From the NCBI GenBank assembly GCA_021613375.1, contig CM038721.1, positions 6,843,986 to 6,907,985 of the forward strand: a stretch of 64,000 bases of DNA. Reading direction: 5' to 3'. The notes below the pieces were generated by a model that saw only the letters and a list, made by a program, of their open reading frames with translations, was not told where the DNA came from and searched no databases. Of the stretch, positions 1-11,195 are shown piece by piece. The position numbers and the translations under genes are program-made. The DNA is from Megaleporinus macrocephalus (lineage: Eukaryota > Chordata > Actinopteri > Characiformes > Anostomidae). The stretch's first letter is position 1; every line of letters begins with the position of its first letter.

Positions 1-35
1 AGATGCATGTATGACAGATAGATGGACAGACAGTC

Positions 36-84
<49 letters not shown>

Positions 85-208
85 AGCATTTATGGACAGA
101 TAGATGGACAGACAGTCATAGATAGATAGATAGATAGAAGCATGTATGGACAGATAGATGGACAGACAGTCATAGATAGATAGATAGATAGATAGATCGA
201 TAGATAGA
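1..208. repeat. GATA microsatellite with longer internal period
   Basis: Runs of GATA alternate three times with a short non-GATA insert containing ATGGACAGACAGTCATA. The tract is therefore a compound microsatellite whose insert was duplicated together with the flanking tetranucleotide. No coding sense. Confidence 0.95.
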
Positions 209-233
209 GTTTTATTTGTGAGTCAGATAAATA

Positions 234-395
234 CACTGAGGCGTCGTCTCACAGTAAGATGATCTGGGTTGGATTCCCGGTCCGGGTGGTTCTGTGTGGA
301 GTGTATATGTTCTCTCCGTGCTTGAGTGGGTTCCTCTGGGTACCCCGGTTTCTTCCCACAGTCCAAACACACGTATGTAGAGTAAATTGGAATTT
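234..395 (+). mobile_element. tRNA-derived SINE fragment (same family as 43.3 kb)
   Basis: The segment contains a pol III B-box-like GGTTGGATTCC at 267-277, followed by the family body (GTGTGGAGTGTATATGTTCT, then a CCCCGGTTTCTTCCCACAG stretch). It matches the reverse complement of the SINE at 43.30-43.63 kb. The A-box head is lost at the 5' side, where the GATA tract adjoins. Probably an inactive fragment. Confidence 0.75.
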
Positions 396-1728
396 GTAAG
401 TATTTTTTCTATCCAGCACCAAAAGCTTAACAAGTTTTCCTTATTGCTTTACCGGCATCACATCCGGCCCCACAAGACTCATGAGTCTGTGTGTATGTGT
501 GATTTAATAGACTGACTTCCTCAGATCTGCACTTAAGTGCACTCTCTCTCTCTCTCTCTTTTTATACGCACCTGCTACTCCCCACCCCCATGGACGTCCC
601 TCCAGACGGACTGACCCCCAGTCTAAACAAGTCTCTTTAACGACCTCTAGCTCCCAACTTCCCTGACCATCTGTCTGGAGACTCTCACACACGCTCACAG
701 ATATATGTTCAGCAGAAGCTTCAGGTGTTGAGATGGAGGAAGCGATGGGAATACATCTTCCTCCTCTTAAGTCGTTCTCAGCTCTGTTACAACCGAGCAT
801 GTAGTTGTGGTTGAGCAGTCTAACATGTGGCCCTCAACAACAGCTTGCAGTAACATACAACTTGTTCGGATGCAGATAAATGTATTGAACAGGGCTAACC
901 TGCTCATGCTCTTCAGCTGCACAGGTTCCCAATAAGGCTGTACTGGAAGTAAATTGGATTTGTTTCTCAAATCAGATCTTTTGAAAGGAGAACGGATCAA
1001 ATCCAATCAGATCACCTACCTCTCTGCAGTGGGTTGGCATGGCACTCTTCTTGAATCCCAAGTTGCTCTGAATTTGACATTGCTGCTGTTTGTCTTATGG
1101 TGAGTGACACAAAAGACACTCTGAAATCCGATCTGAGCAGCCAGACTGATTGGAATCACATTTCAAACCACATCCAAATGGATTCAGTTTGGTTTTTTGG
1201 AGTCTAGACTATCAAACATGAGTCTGAATAAGCTAAAAACCCAATCTGGGCCAGCAGTCTGAACAAAGCCTGATTAGTTGTCACAATGGCTCCACCCCCA
1301 CCACCAGGGGAGACTAGTTGGAGACTAGTTGGACCTGCCCGGTCTGCAATGGCTCATTCCAACCCCTGCTCCTCCCTGGCTCCACCTCATTACACACACA
1401 TGCAGCTCATTCTAAGAAACAATTACAACCCCGTACATGTAAACCTTGCGAGGTCTCTGTTGTAATTAGCTACCTGAGCACTGAGCTCTAGGCTGCCTTT
1501 GAGGTTGCTTGCCTGTTTCCTGACCTCTGCCAGTCTTGGATTGCCCCTAATAGACCATCACTTACTGGAGAGAATTTTCCACGTCCTCCAAAAGCCTCAC
1601 TGTACGCTTTTAATGAGGTCCACACAGTAAATACAACAGCGTTGCTGAGATTAGTGCTTATAAATTGTCCTCAAAAGAGAATTAGACCAAGACACGATAC
1701 ACAATCGAGTCACATTATTATGACATTA
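396..1728. other. No gene seen; short CT microsatellite
   Basis: This is mostly unique-looking sequence without a convincing exon. A (CT)n tract lies at about 541-559. Open frames on either strand are short and show no recognisable domain. Confidence 0.6.
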
Positions 1729-1950
1729 TTATGATATCCAGAGTAACCGCCATGTGAAGAGCAGGCAGCAGCTAGACGGCCTGGGAGACACAATAAGGTC
1801 CTGGTAGGTTGTCACAGGTATCTGGATCCATGCTGACTGCAGTGCATCCCACAGCTGCTGTAGGGCACATGGGAGGAGGATCCATAGAGCCAACACCATC
1901 AGCCATGTGGTCCCATAGATGCTCAATTGGGTTCATGTCTGGGGAATTAT
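1729..1950 (-). pseudogene. Tc1-like transposase relic, C-terminal part
   Basis: Read on the minus strand, the segment starts with PDMNPIEHLWDH, the conserved block around the third catalytic acidic residue of Tc1/mariner DDE transposases. After a frame change it continues with LQQLWDALQSAWIQIP, the usual C-terminal helix region. The frameshift and the short remaining length show a dead copy. It is separated from its upstream part (2219-2400) by a 268-base insertion. The Tc1-like assignment rests on these motifs; the exact family is not determined. Confidence 0.75.
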
Positions 1951-2218
1951 GTGTTACTAATTTTTTAATATTTGTGACCTCATCTCCATGGAGATTTTGA
2001 TTAGCTGTTGCCTAGGACACTGGTAAAGGTACTGTAGTGTTAAAAGACAACAGTATTTAGTTTGCCACACATTTTGCCACACAAAATTGCACCGTTACCA
2101 TCAAATTTGATAAATTTAGTTCTAGATCCTCATCCAGAAGGCTCAGTGTTGTCACTTTGAACAGTGCTTGTTCACTGCTTGCTAGCATTTGGTTTGAAAT
2201 ATTGAATATTTGAAATAC
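1951..2218 (-). mobile_element. Short dispersed element inside the transposase relic
   Basis: These 268 bases interrupt the Tc1-like relic. The bases on both sides share a 26-base direct duplication (around 1925-1950 and 2219-2244; core GGGTTCATGTCTGG), which contains the SPDMNPI codons. A second copy in the opposite orientation lies at 3137-3378 and ends at the same TAGTAACAC/AGTAACAC boundary. No terminal inverted repeats are visible. A retroposed non-autonomous element is one reading; local duplication is another. Confidence 0.65.
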
Positions 2219-2400
2219 AATTGGGTTCATGTCTGGAGAATTATAGGTCCAGGGTATGACTTGGAAGTCTTGATCATCTCTTCCAACCAATGTTGGGCAT
2301 TCCACATGGATGAATGGGTCCAGAGAGTGCCACGAAAACATTTCCCAGAACCATAGCGGTGCCATCCACGCACCCAACGCCATCGAAAGTCAAAAGAATA
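2219..2400 (-). pseudogene. Tc1-like transposase relic, central part
   Basis: Minus-strand translation gives WFWEMFSWHSLDPFIHVE and, downstream, YNSPDMNPI, which resemble the region between the second and third catalytic positions of a fish Tc1-like transposase. The codons between these blocks are shortened and the frame changes within the segment. It is the upstream half of the relic continued at 1729-1950. Confidence 0.7.
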
Positions 2401-2739
2401 ATCATAATAATGGTCATAATAGTGGTCATAATAATGTGACTCGACTGTGTTGATGCCTCTTTGTTAGCTGGGGTGTTCAGGGCATTCACTAGTGCTGCTA
2501 ATGTTTACATTGGCTGAGCTGTAAGAATGAATCCTGATAGACTTTTTGTTCTCCGTCAGGAAGTGCTACGTGCGTTAGTTTCTGTACTCTGTCGCTCCTC
2601 TCCTCCGCTGTTTTGAACCCGAGCATGTACCATTGCCATGCCTTTTAATTGTAATGGGATGTGTGACACAAACATCTACCGCAGCCTAGTCCGCTTGCGG
2701 TGCTCGCAGCTCAGCTCCACATAGCAGAAACAAGTGTAG
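2401..2739. other. No gene seen
   Basis: Nothing recognisable apart from a short ATAATAATGGTCATAAT-type repeat at about 2399-2436. Confidence 0.5.
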
Positions 2740-3800
2740 TTCAATTATTATATAAGAGAATTAGCAATATCAGCTCGATATAATGACATGAGACAGTAGC
2801 TCATTGTGCCTGATGAATTAGCAACATTAGCCAACATGACTACATAATAAATTTGCAGTAGACGCTACAAACTGACCTCAGATCAATGCAGGAGAATGTT
2901 AATCTTGGCCTCTAAGTGTGTAGCATCTTACCAATACAGTCTAACATCTAAGTTTAGATGTTTTCAACTTATCCGTGGTGCACTTTGGTAAAATCCAACT
3001 AGCCTTTCGTCCATGTTGGAGGGAACTACCAGACACACCAACGACTCTACTGCTCGGGCTGAGGTAAGATGAGGGAGGCTCAAAACCTGCGACCCTCCAT
3101 TGCCACTGATGAAGGTTAAAAAAGTCTTAACTTTGGTATTTCAAGCCAAATGCTAGCAAGTAGCAAAGAAGCACTGCTCAAAATGACAACACTGAGCCTT
3201 CTGGATGAGAATCTAGGGCTAAATTCATCAAATTTGGTGGTAACGGTGCAATTCTGTGTGGTAAAATGTGTGGCAAACTAAATACTGTTGTCTTTTAACA
3301 CCACAGTATCTTTACCAGTGTCCTATGCAACAGCTAATCATGGAAACGAGGTCATACATATTAAAGAATGAGTAACACTAGCTCAATTTTATGGCATTAA
3401 ACAGGAGCAAAGTGTGCCCAACAACTTAGCAACATTAGCTTATATGCATGAGGAAAACAGTAGTTCAAAGATTATATAAAAGAATTAGCAACATTAGCTT
3501 GATTTCACGACATTAGCTGAGTGTAGCTGAGTCTGCCCAACGAATTAGCAACGTTAGCTTGATCACATAAAAAATTAGCTCAATTATTATATGAATGAAT
3601 TTGCATTGTTAGCTTGACTTCTTGGCATAAGATAGTAGCTCAATGTACCCAAAGAATTAGAAAAAACATTAGCTCAGTTATTATGTAGGAGAATTAGCAG
3701 CATTAGCTCAACTTCATGACATAAGACAGTAGCTCATTGTAATCAATTCATTAGTAACATTAGCTTCATTATATGAGAAAAACAATCTCAATTAATAATT
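2740..3800. repeat. Degenerate ~60-70-bp minisatellite, split by an insertion
   Basis: Phrases such as GAATTAGCAACATTAGCT and GACAGTAGCTCA recur at about 2750-2860 and 3400-3790 with irregular spacing. The stretch between (about 2870-3378) lacks them and contains the second copy of the 1951-2218 element. An old array seems to have been interrupted. Confidence 0.65.
3137..3378 (+). mobile_element. Second copy of the 1951-2218 element, opposite orientation
   Basis: This is a close match to the reverse complement of 1951-2218, sharing blocks such as CAAATGCTAGCAAG, ACACTGAGCCTTCTGGATGA and ACTAAATACTGTTGTCTTTT. It ends at AGTAACAC as the first copy does. No clear target duplication is visible here. 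The two copies form inverted repeats about 0.9 kb apart. Confidence 0.7.
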
Positions 3801-3944
3801 AATTATGGTATACGGGCTTTACCACGCAGTAAACTCACAGACCAATCATGTGTAAGATCACCAAGGCGCTCCTCAGCCAATCAGATCTGTGCTGGTCCAG
3901 TTGTACGGGGCATTCACAGGCGAGGTACGAAGTGAGAAGCAGTA

Positions 3945-4743
3945 GTCAGAAAATAAAGTGAGTCAGAAAATAAAGTGAGTCAGAGAATAAAGTAAGTCAG
4001 AGAATAAAGCGAGTCAGAGAAGTCAGAGAATAAAGCGAGTTGAGAACAAAGTGAGTCAGAAAATAAAGTAAGTCAGAAAATAAAGTGAGTCAGAGAATAA
4101 AGTCAGAGAATAAAGTAAGTCAGAGAACAAAGTGAGTCAGAGAATAAAGTCAGAGAACAAAATGAGTCAAAGAATAAAGTAAGTCAGAGAATAAAGCAAG
4201 TCAAGAATAAAGTAAGTCAGAGAATAAAGTGAGTCAGAGAATAAAGTGAGTCAGAGAATAAAGTCAGAGAACAAAATGAGTCAAAGAATAAAGTAAGTCA
4301 GAGAATAAAGCAAGTCAAGAATAAAGTAAGTCAGAGAATAAAGTGAGTCAGAGAATAAAGTGAGTCAGAGAATAAAGCGAGTCGAGAATAAAGTGAGTCA
4401 GAGAATAAAGTGAGTCAGAGAATAAAGTAAGTCAAAGAATAAAGTAAGTCAAAGAATAAAGTGAGTCAGAGAATAAAGTGAGTCGAGAATAAAGTGAGTC
4501 TGAGAATAAAGTGAGTCGAGAATAAAGTGAGTCAGAGAATAAAGTGAGTCAGAGAATAAAGCGAGTCGAGAATAAAGTGAGTCAGAGAATAAAGTGAGTC
4601 AGAGAATAAAGTGAGGTGAGAATAAAGTAAGTCAGAGAATAAAGTGAGGTGAAAATAAAGTAAGTCAGAGAATAAAGTGAGTCAGAGAATAAAGTGAGGT
4701 GAGAATAAAGTAAGTCAGAGAATAAAGTGAGTCAGAGAATAAT
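3945..4743. repeat. 17-bp minisatellite (GAGTCAGAGAATAAAGT)
   Basis: About 47 units of a 17-bp motif, with some 11- and 16-bp variants, fill this stretch. About twenty units contain TGAGTCA, the AP-1 consensus heptamer. A segment of about 114 bp, marked by CAGAGAACAAAATGAGTCAA at 4151 and 4265, is duplicated inside the array. The same unit in the reverse orientation forms the array at 22.43-23.19 kb. Confidence 0.95.
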
Positions 4744-5588
4744 GAAAGCAGGACTGATCTGAGATCAGCACTATCATTCCATTCAGGTCAGACTTATCCG
4801 ATAAGGACCCTAAACTGACCCAGGATCAGCTGGTCCTCATAAAAGAAGTGCACTCTGGGTTACAAAAGCCCCACGAGCATCCAGAAGTGTCTTTGCTTTT
4901 ATTGGGCCAGCTCCTCCTGAAGGACTCGGGAGGGTTTTCTGGGCAAGGCCGAGCCTTTCACTTCTCATCTTCGCTCTGAGGATTCAGGCTGTGGACGCGG
5001 TCTCGGCGCTTTGGCTCCAGCTCTGCGCCGAGACAATGCGGCTACAGTTTCCGAACACAGCGCTCGCTGAAACTTAGAGCACAGTGGCGCATAAAAGCAG
5101 CACACCTGCGCTCGCCGCTGTAAATGCCAGTGGCCGTCAGAGTGACCTTTTGTAATGAGTTTGTGCAAAGCTGGGATAAATAAAGCCAGTTCAGCGCCTC
5201 TGATCATATCTGGTATCAGCGCTCCATGTAATAAAAGTTGATGGAGGGGAGAATAAAAAATGGCTTACAGAGTTTACAGAGTCATTGGTGAAGTTTTAGG
5301 GCATGATGGGAAGGATTTTAAGAGAGCTGGTAGAAAAAACTATGTGTCAATGTTACATACTTTTACATACTCTTTTCTACAAACCTTTTTTTACCACGGT
5401 TCTTTTTTTTTTGAGTTTTTTTTTCTTTTCCATGCAGATATGGTTGGAGGGGTTGCAGGAGAAATGCAGGGAAATGCAGAAGGAGGTGCAGGGGGGAGTG
5501 GGTATATAGTGGAACAAATAAGGAATCGGAAAGAAAACAAACAAATAAACAAACAGGAAAAAACAAAACAAAAAAAACATACGTATAG
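4744..5588. other. No gene seen; moderately GC-rich part and homopolymer tracts
   Basis: The stretch 4965-5210 is richer in CpG than its surroundings but has no recognisable coding domain. T-rich tracts lie at about 5395-5430 and A-rich tracts at about 5530-5580. Open frames on both strands here are low-complexity. Confidence 0.5.

Positions 5589-5656
<68 letters not shown>
5589..5656. repeat. (AC)n(AT)n compound microsatellite
   Basis: An AC dinucleotide run passes directly into an AT run. Confidence 0.95.
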
Positions 5657-5660
<4 letters not shown>

Positions 5661-5821
5661 GATGGAAGGATTGATGGGCTATGTATCGGTATCGGACGAT
5701 TTTTAATCAAAATATGTGATCGGCCGATATGTAACCAGTTTAGCCGATCCAGGAAGCCGATGGATGGGGTTAAACAAATTGGTTTAGCTAGCGTTTCATC
5801 CACGCTAGCTAAACCAATTTG

Positions 5822-5823
<2 letters not shown>
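5657..5823. mobile_element. Possible hAT-like remnant ending in a perfect hairpin
   Basis: The segment begins TAGAGATGGAAGGATTGATG and carries GTATCGGTATCGG and GATCGGCCGATAT, resembling ends of common fish hAT-type elements. At its right end, 5773-5794 and 5802-5823 are perfect 22-base inverted repeats around a 7-base spacer. It lies between two AT microsatellites. The family assignment is tentative. Confidence 0.4.

Positions 5824-5872
<49 letters not shown>
5824..5872. repeat. (TA)n microsatellite
   Basis: An uninterrupted TA dinucleotide run directly abutting the hairpin. Confidence 0.95.
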
Positions 5873-5875
<3 letters not shown>

Positions 5876-7045
5876 CATGGTTTTATATAACCATTTGTGT
5901 AGATGAGATGAGTAAATGTAAACCACTTTTTAAGGAACCCCATAATCGGTACAGAACCACAATATTATACTAATAATATTATACTATTCTTTAAACTTCT
6001 GAAGACCCCATGTTATAGAAAACTGCATTAACAGTACATTAACCGTTCAAACCCGTATAAGTAGGATGTCATTTTTGGGTGGGCGACAACAACAACATTG
6101 CTTTTCCTAAATCGGGCATGTAAACAAGGCCTTTTCTTTTAAAACCTACTTAAAGAGTTCATCCACCTGAGTATCATCAGTAGGTCTTCCACCCACTCAG
6201 CATGTTGGAAAAGTGGCCACGTTAAGGGGCTAATAATAAGTGTGCTGAGGCGGGGCTTAGTGAGACGCTAGCAAAGTAGAAAGCAGCCAATCAGAGGCTT
6301 AATACATCTCCTCAAACACATGAGAGAGTGCAAACATTTCAAAGGTCGCTGCCCACTGCAAAGTAACAGAAGAAAAAATTATATTTAGGCGGAGTTTTAG
6401 ATGCAGCGAAATAAATTTGTTACCACTTCCTAGGTTAGGAAAAACAAAGGTAATTTATCAATAGAAATGTTTTTCATTTGAAAAATCAGAAAATAGCGCT
6501 AGCAATAAAGTAATAACATGACATTAATACTTAGAAAAACAGTTACTGTAGCGTTGAAAATGTTTAGTATCGATACATAAATGTTTTTGACATCCATCAT
6601 TTAAAACCCCCTCCATCTAATTGCACATTTTGTTGAAGTATGCTAACAGCCCCTCACCCTAAGAAACCCGCATGAACATAGGAATTTGTCTGCAAATTTT
6701 AGTACATAGTTTCTATTTTTTTGAGTATATTGGATACAAATGATACATAAAACGCATGTATTGTGTCAGAACTTTTGCAGGCCGCTAATAAATATAGTCA
6801 GTATTATCCTATTCTAGGCCAAAAGTGCTAATGACAGCTAAGCTAACTTGAAGTGACTAGACATTCCTGTTTTTGGTGGCATGTGCTGGACTGGAGCACT
6901 GATGTTGTATGAATATGAGCTTCACTTAAGAACAATGACTTACATTATATGGATCTGTTTATCTAAATTTCTTAAAATCTTATTTTAATTTGATCTAATT
7001 TTGGTATTGAATGTTAATATATTTCAAAGTGTATCATATCAAAAT
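5873..7045. other. AT-rich sequence, no gene seen
   Basis: No exon, RNA gene or clear repeat recognised. Confidence 0.5.
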
Positions 7046-7600
7046 TGAAATTTTCAGTACAACACTAGTTGCATAACAGTAACAACAGTTTTTTTTTTTA
7101 CCAAATTACAATTTACCAATTCACCAATATACTGGCAAATTATTAGTACAACACTAGTTGCATAACAGTAATAACAGTAAATTGATTTTTAACCAATTAA
7201 CAATTTACCAATTCACCAATATACTGGTAAAGTTTTGGTACAACACTAATTGCATAACAGTAATAACAGTAAATTATTTTTTGACCAATTTACTAATTTA
7301 CAAATTTACTAGTAAATTTTTAGTAAAACATGAGTTGCATAACATTAATAACAGTAAATTGTTTGTATACCTATATAAATGTACCAATTCACTAATATAC
7401 TAGTACATTTTCAGTACAACACTAGTTGCATAAGAATAACAGCAGTACATTTTTTTACCAATTTACAATTTACCAATATATTAGTAAACCTTTAGTAAAA
7501 CACTAGTTGCATGACGCTAATAACAGTAAATTGGTTTTACCAATTTACAATTTACCAATTCATCAACATACTGGTAAGTTTTCAGTACAACATTAGTTGC
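7046..7600. repeat. 84-92-bp minisatellite, about seven copies
   Basis: The block ACAACACTAGTTGCATAACA recurs at about 7059, 7148, 7240, 7324, 7416, 7497 and 7586, each followed by an AATTTACCAATTCACCAATA-type stretch. Copies differ by small indels. Confidence 0.9.
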
Positions 7601-8541
7601 ACATGTTTGCATATGACAAAATGGTATAAAGAGAGGTTGAAATAGATTATGATAGTTTTTCATACTTAAAACCACACTCCATTCGCGAACCGCAGAATAC
7701 CACATCGAATATAGGCCACAAGATAAAAACCAAATGCAGAATATGGGCCCTTTTAAAAGGTTCTTCACACTCACAGATCTCTTTTCACCAAGACTGGCTC
7801 TTTTAGGGCTTCACTCTTTGTGAGTCTCTTGCAATAACATATCATAGCAAATACTAAGCATGTTCCCTTTAGAGAAAAAACAGTATCATATAAATATTAG
7901 TGGAAATAAAGCCACTACTTTTCTGTCCTGGTTGTGATGTCAGCACTCATCAGACCAGAGAAGACACTTTGAAGCCAAGAAGCTAAATATACCCAAAGCG
8001 TTAGCACAGAGCTGCTTTGTGATCAACTAAACATCTGCAGGGATTGTTTCAGAGGAAGGCCTGGTTTTCCCGGACACTGACGCCCTGGAGATAATTCCTG
8101 TAGTGGACACCAGACATGGGGATGTAAGAGGCGCATTTGTTTCAGCCTCTCTCTTCAGTCCAGGACGATTATGGTGCCGTCTTTGATTTCCATAAACGTC
8201 TCTCACACACAGACCTGAACGAGGGCTCGTGAAGAGCTTTGGTAACTGGTTAATGAGTTATATCAGATGTGAGGAGGAGAAAGAAGACTTGAAAGTAAAG
8301 AAGGTCTAGTAGGTTTTGTTTGCCAAGAACTGCCTACTTTGACAGGAAGGGGCTGTTGGTTTTGTACAATATGTAAAGACACAATTTATTGTTATGTATT
8401 AGTATTTCTTGACCTTATAATTCATAGGTCTGTTTTCAAAAAATGTTTGGTTTTCTTGTTTCTTAGTTTTATTTTTTCATCTTAACAATTTTGGCATCCA
8501 AACAAGTCTTCACTTGGCATCAGTGACCTCACTTTCATTGC
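7601..8541. other. No gene seen
   Basis: Unique-looking sequence. The part at about 8030-8240 is somewhat richer in CpG but shows no open frame of interest. Confidence 0.5.
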
Positions 8542-8795
8542 ATATCGTCGCTGCCCAAACAAAAACATGTATCTCTATTTTTGTAAATTGTTGTTTTCTA
8601 TATTTATTGAACATACATTTTTAACTTTTAATAGCCTGTAAACGTTTCATGATGAATGGAACAATAAAAATGCCCCAAAATCACTTGGAGTAAACCCTCT
8701 TTACATGAATTTACAATGAATGTGTAGACGGTTTTTAGTCCCTTCTATAAAGCACTGTTTTGGGGATCCATGTTTTTCTTTAGTCAGTGATGATA
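8542..8795. mobile_element. MITE of the ATTGGACAG family, copy 1
   Basis: About 254 bases with imperfect inverted ends: ATATCGTCGCTGCCCAAAC at the left and TTTCTTTAGTCAGTGATGAT at the right, compared with CATTGGACAGTGATGAT in other copies. It shares internal blocks with copies at 19.96, 47.22, 51.03 and 61.98 kb. Confidence 0.6.
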
Positions 8796-8989
8796 CAACA
8801 CAATGTTAAAAGAAAATTACACAGTAATCACCATCAGTTACTATCAGGGTATACTAATTGAGTGAATGTTTTAAGCTAACATTCTTGGTGTATTTTGAAC
8901 TAGCATTTCTATTGTGCTAATATTGCTAAACTGAACTAATGTCTTTTTTATCATGTCATCAAACTAATTCTGCTTCTTTGGATATATTG

Positions 8990-9560
8990 AGATGATTTTA
9001 TTTTTATGTAACAAGCTCTCCTTGCTAAATCTTTGGATATACTGAGCTGACTTTATTTTTTGTCATGTAATAAGCTATCCTCGCTAATTCTTTACTGAGC
9101 TGATTTTATTTTTGTCATGTAATAAGCTATCCTTGCTAATTCTTTACTGAGCTGATTTTATTTTTGTCATGTAATAAGCTATCCTTGCTAATTCTTTACT
9201 GAGCTGACTTTATTTTTGTCATGTAATAAGCTATCTTTGCTAATTCTTTACTGGGCTGATTTTATTTTTGTCATGTAACAAGCTATCTTTGCTAATTCTT
9301 TACTGAGCTGACTTTATTTTTGTCATGTAACTAGCTATCCTTGCTAATTCTTTACTGAGCTGATTTTATTTTTGTCATGTAACAAGCTATCCTTGCTAAT
9401 TCTTTACTGAGCTGATTTTATTTTTGTCATGTAATAAGCTATCCTTGCTAATTCTTTACTGAGCTGACTTTATTTTTGTCATGTAACAAGCTATCTTTGC
9501 TAATTCTTTACTGAGCTGATTTTATTTTTGTCATGTAACAAGCTATCCTTGCTAATTCTT
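8990..9560. repeat. 52-bp minisatellite array A
   Basis: Tandem units of 52 bp carry GTCATGTAACAAGCTATCCT and GCTAATTCTTTACTGAGCTG. Units near the left edge are more diverged. Confidence 0.95.
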
Positions 9561-10121
9561 TGGTTATAGTGAGCAAATTTTTTCATGTAATTCAACTAAA
9601 GTTACTCTTTTTGTAGGTGTACATGTATGTTAACATTCTTTAGATCCACTGAGCTAATCTTCTTGTCATAATTGAGCTACATGTGGTCTCATATGACTAA
9701 TTCTTTTGGGGTATAGTGACCTAGCATTAAGCTAATGCTCTTTATGTATACTGAGCAAATATTTTAGTAACCAAGCTTTTAGCTTAAGCTTGCTAAAACT
9801 CTGGATATGATAATTGAGTGTATGTTTTAATCATGTAATCAAGATAACATTGCTAAATCTTTAGAGTTGGGTATTTTTGTTACGTCTTTGTTTATACTGA
9901 ACTAGCATTCGTATTGTCTAGTCAAGCTAACACAATGTTAAAAGAAAATTACACAGTAATCACCCTCAGTTACTATCAGGGTATACTAACTGAGTGAATG
10001 TTTTAAGCTAACATTCTTGGTGTATTTTGAACTAGCATTTCTATTGTGCTAATATTGCTAAACTGAACTAATGTCTTTTTTATCATGTCATCAAACTAAT
10101 TCTGCTTCTTTGGATATATTG

Positions 10122-10795
10122 AGCTGATTTTATTTTTATGTAACAAGCTCTCCTTGCTAAATCTTTGGATATACTGAGCTGACTTTATTTTTGTCATGTA
10201 ACTAGCTGTCCTCGCTAATTCTTTACTGAGCTGACTTTATTTTTGTCATGTAACAAGCTATCCTCGCTAATTCTTTACTGAGCTGACTTTATTTTTGTCA
10301 TGTAACAAGCTATCCTCGCTAATTCTTTACTGAGCTGACTTTATTTTTGTCATGTAACAAGCTATCCTTGCTAATTCTTTACTGGGCTAACATTATTTTT
10401 GTCATGTAACAAGCTATCCTCGCTAATTCTTTACTGAGCTGACTTTATTTTTGTCATGTAACAAGCTATCCTCGCTAATTCTTTACTGAGCTGACTTTAT
10501 TTTTGTCATGTAACTAGCTATCCTTGCTAATTCTTTACTGGGCTGACTTTATTTTTGTCATGTAATAAGCTATCTTTGCTAATTTTTTACTGGGCTGATT
10601 TTATTTTTGTCATGTAACAAGCTATCCTTGCTAATTCTTTACTGGGCTGATTTTATTTTTGTCATGTAACAAGCTATCCTTGCTAATTCTTTACTGAGCT
10701 GATTTTATTTTTGTCATGTAACAAGCTGTCTTTGCTAATTCTTTACTGAGCTGACTTTATTTTTGTCATGTAACAAGCTATCCTTGCTAATTCTT
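10122..10795. repeat. 52-bp minisatellite array B
   Basis: Same unit as array A, in the second copy of the larger duplication, with two more units. Variants such as CTCGCTAATT and CTTGCTAATT are distributed differently from array A, so the two have diverged or been homogenised separately. Confidence 0.95.
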
Positions 10796-11195
10796 TGGTT
10801 ATAGTGAGCAAATTTTTTCATGTAATTCAACTAAAGTTACTCTTTTTGTAGGTGTACATGTATGCTAACATTCTTTAGATCCACTGAGCTAATCTTCTTG
10901 TCATAATTGAGCTACATGTGGTCTCATATGACTAATTCTTTTGGGGTATAGTGACCTAGCATTAAGCTAATGCTCTTTATGTATACTGAGCAAATATTTT
11001 AGTAACCAAGCTTTTAGCTTAAGCTTGCTAAAACTCTGAATATGATAATTGAGTGTATGTTTTAATCATGTAATCAAGATAACATTGCTAAATCTTTAGA
11101 GTTGGGTATTTTTGTTATGTAAGCTAGTGATGCTAATGATTTGTTTAAACTGAACTAGCATTTGTATTGTGTAGTCAAGCTAATACTGTCCTTTT

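Larger units (their letters stand above)
8797..11195. repeat. Tandem duplication of 1.1-1.2 kb
   Basis: Copy A (8797-9932) and copy B (9929-11195) match along their length. CAATGTTAAAAGAAAATTAC occurs at 8801 and 9933 (offset 1132), and TGGTTATAGTGAGCAAATTT at 9561 and 10796 (offset 1235). The offset difference of 103 bases equals two units of the embedded 52-bp array. Flanking sequence of each copy is full of GAGCTAA/GCTAAT phrases, so the whole region may be an old satellite. Confidence 0.9.

Noticed and set aside
5260..5803. Overlapping frames of about 146 codons on both strands
   Set aside because: They run through poly-T/poly-A and AC/AT microsatellites (Tyr-Ile repeats) and have no unique coding sequence.
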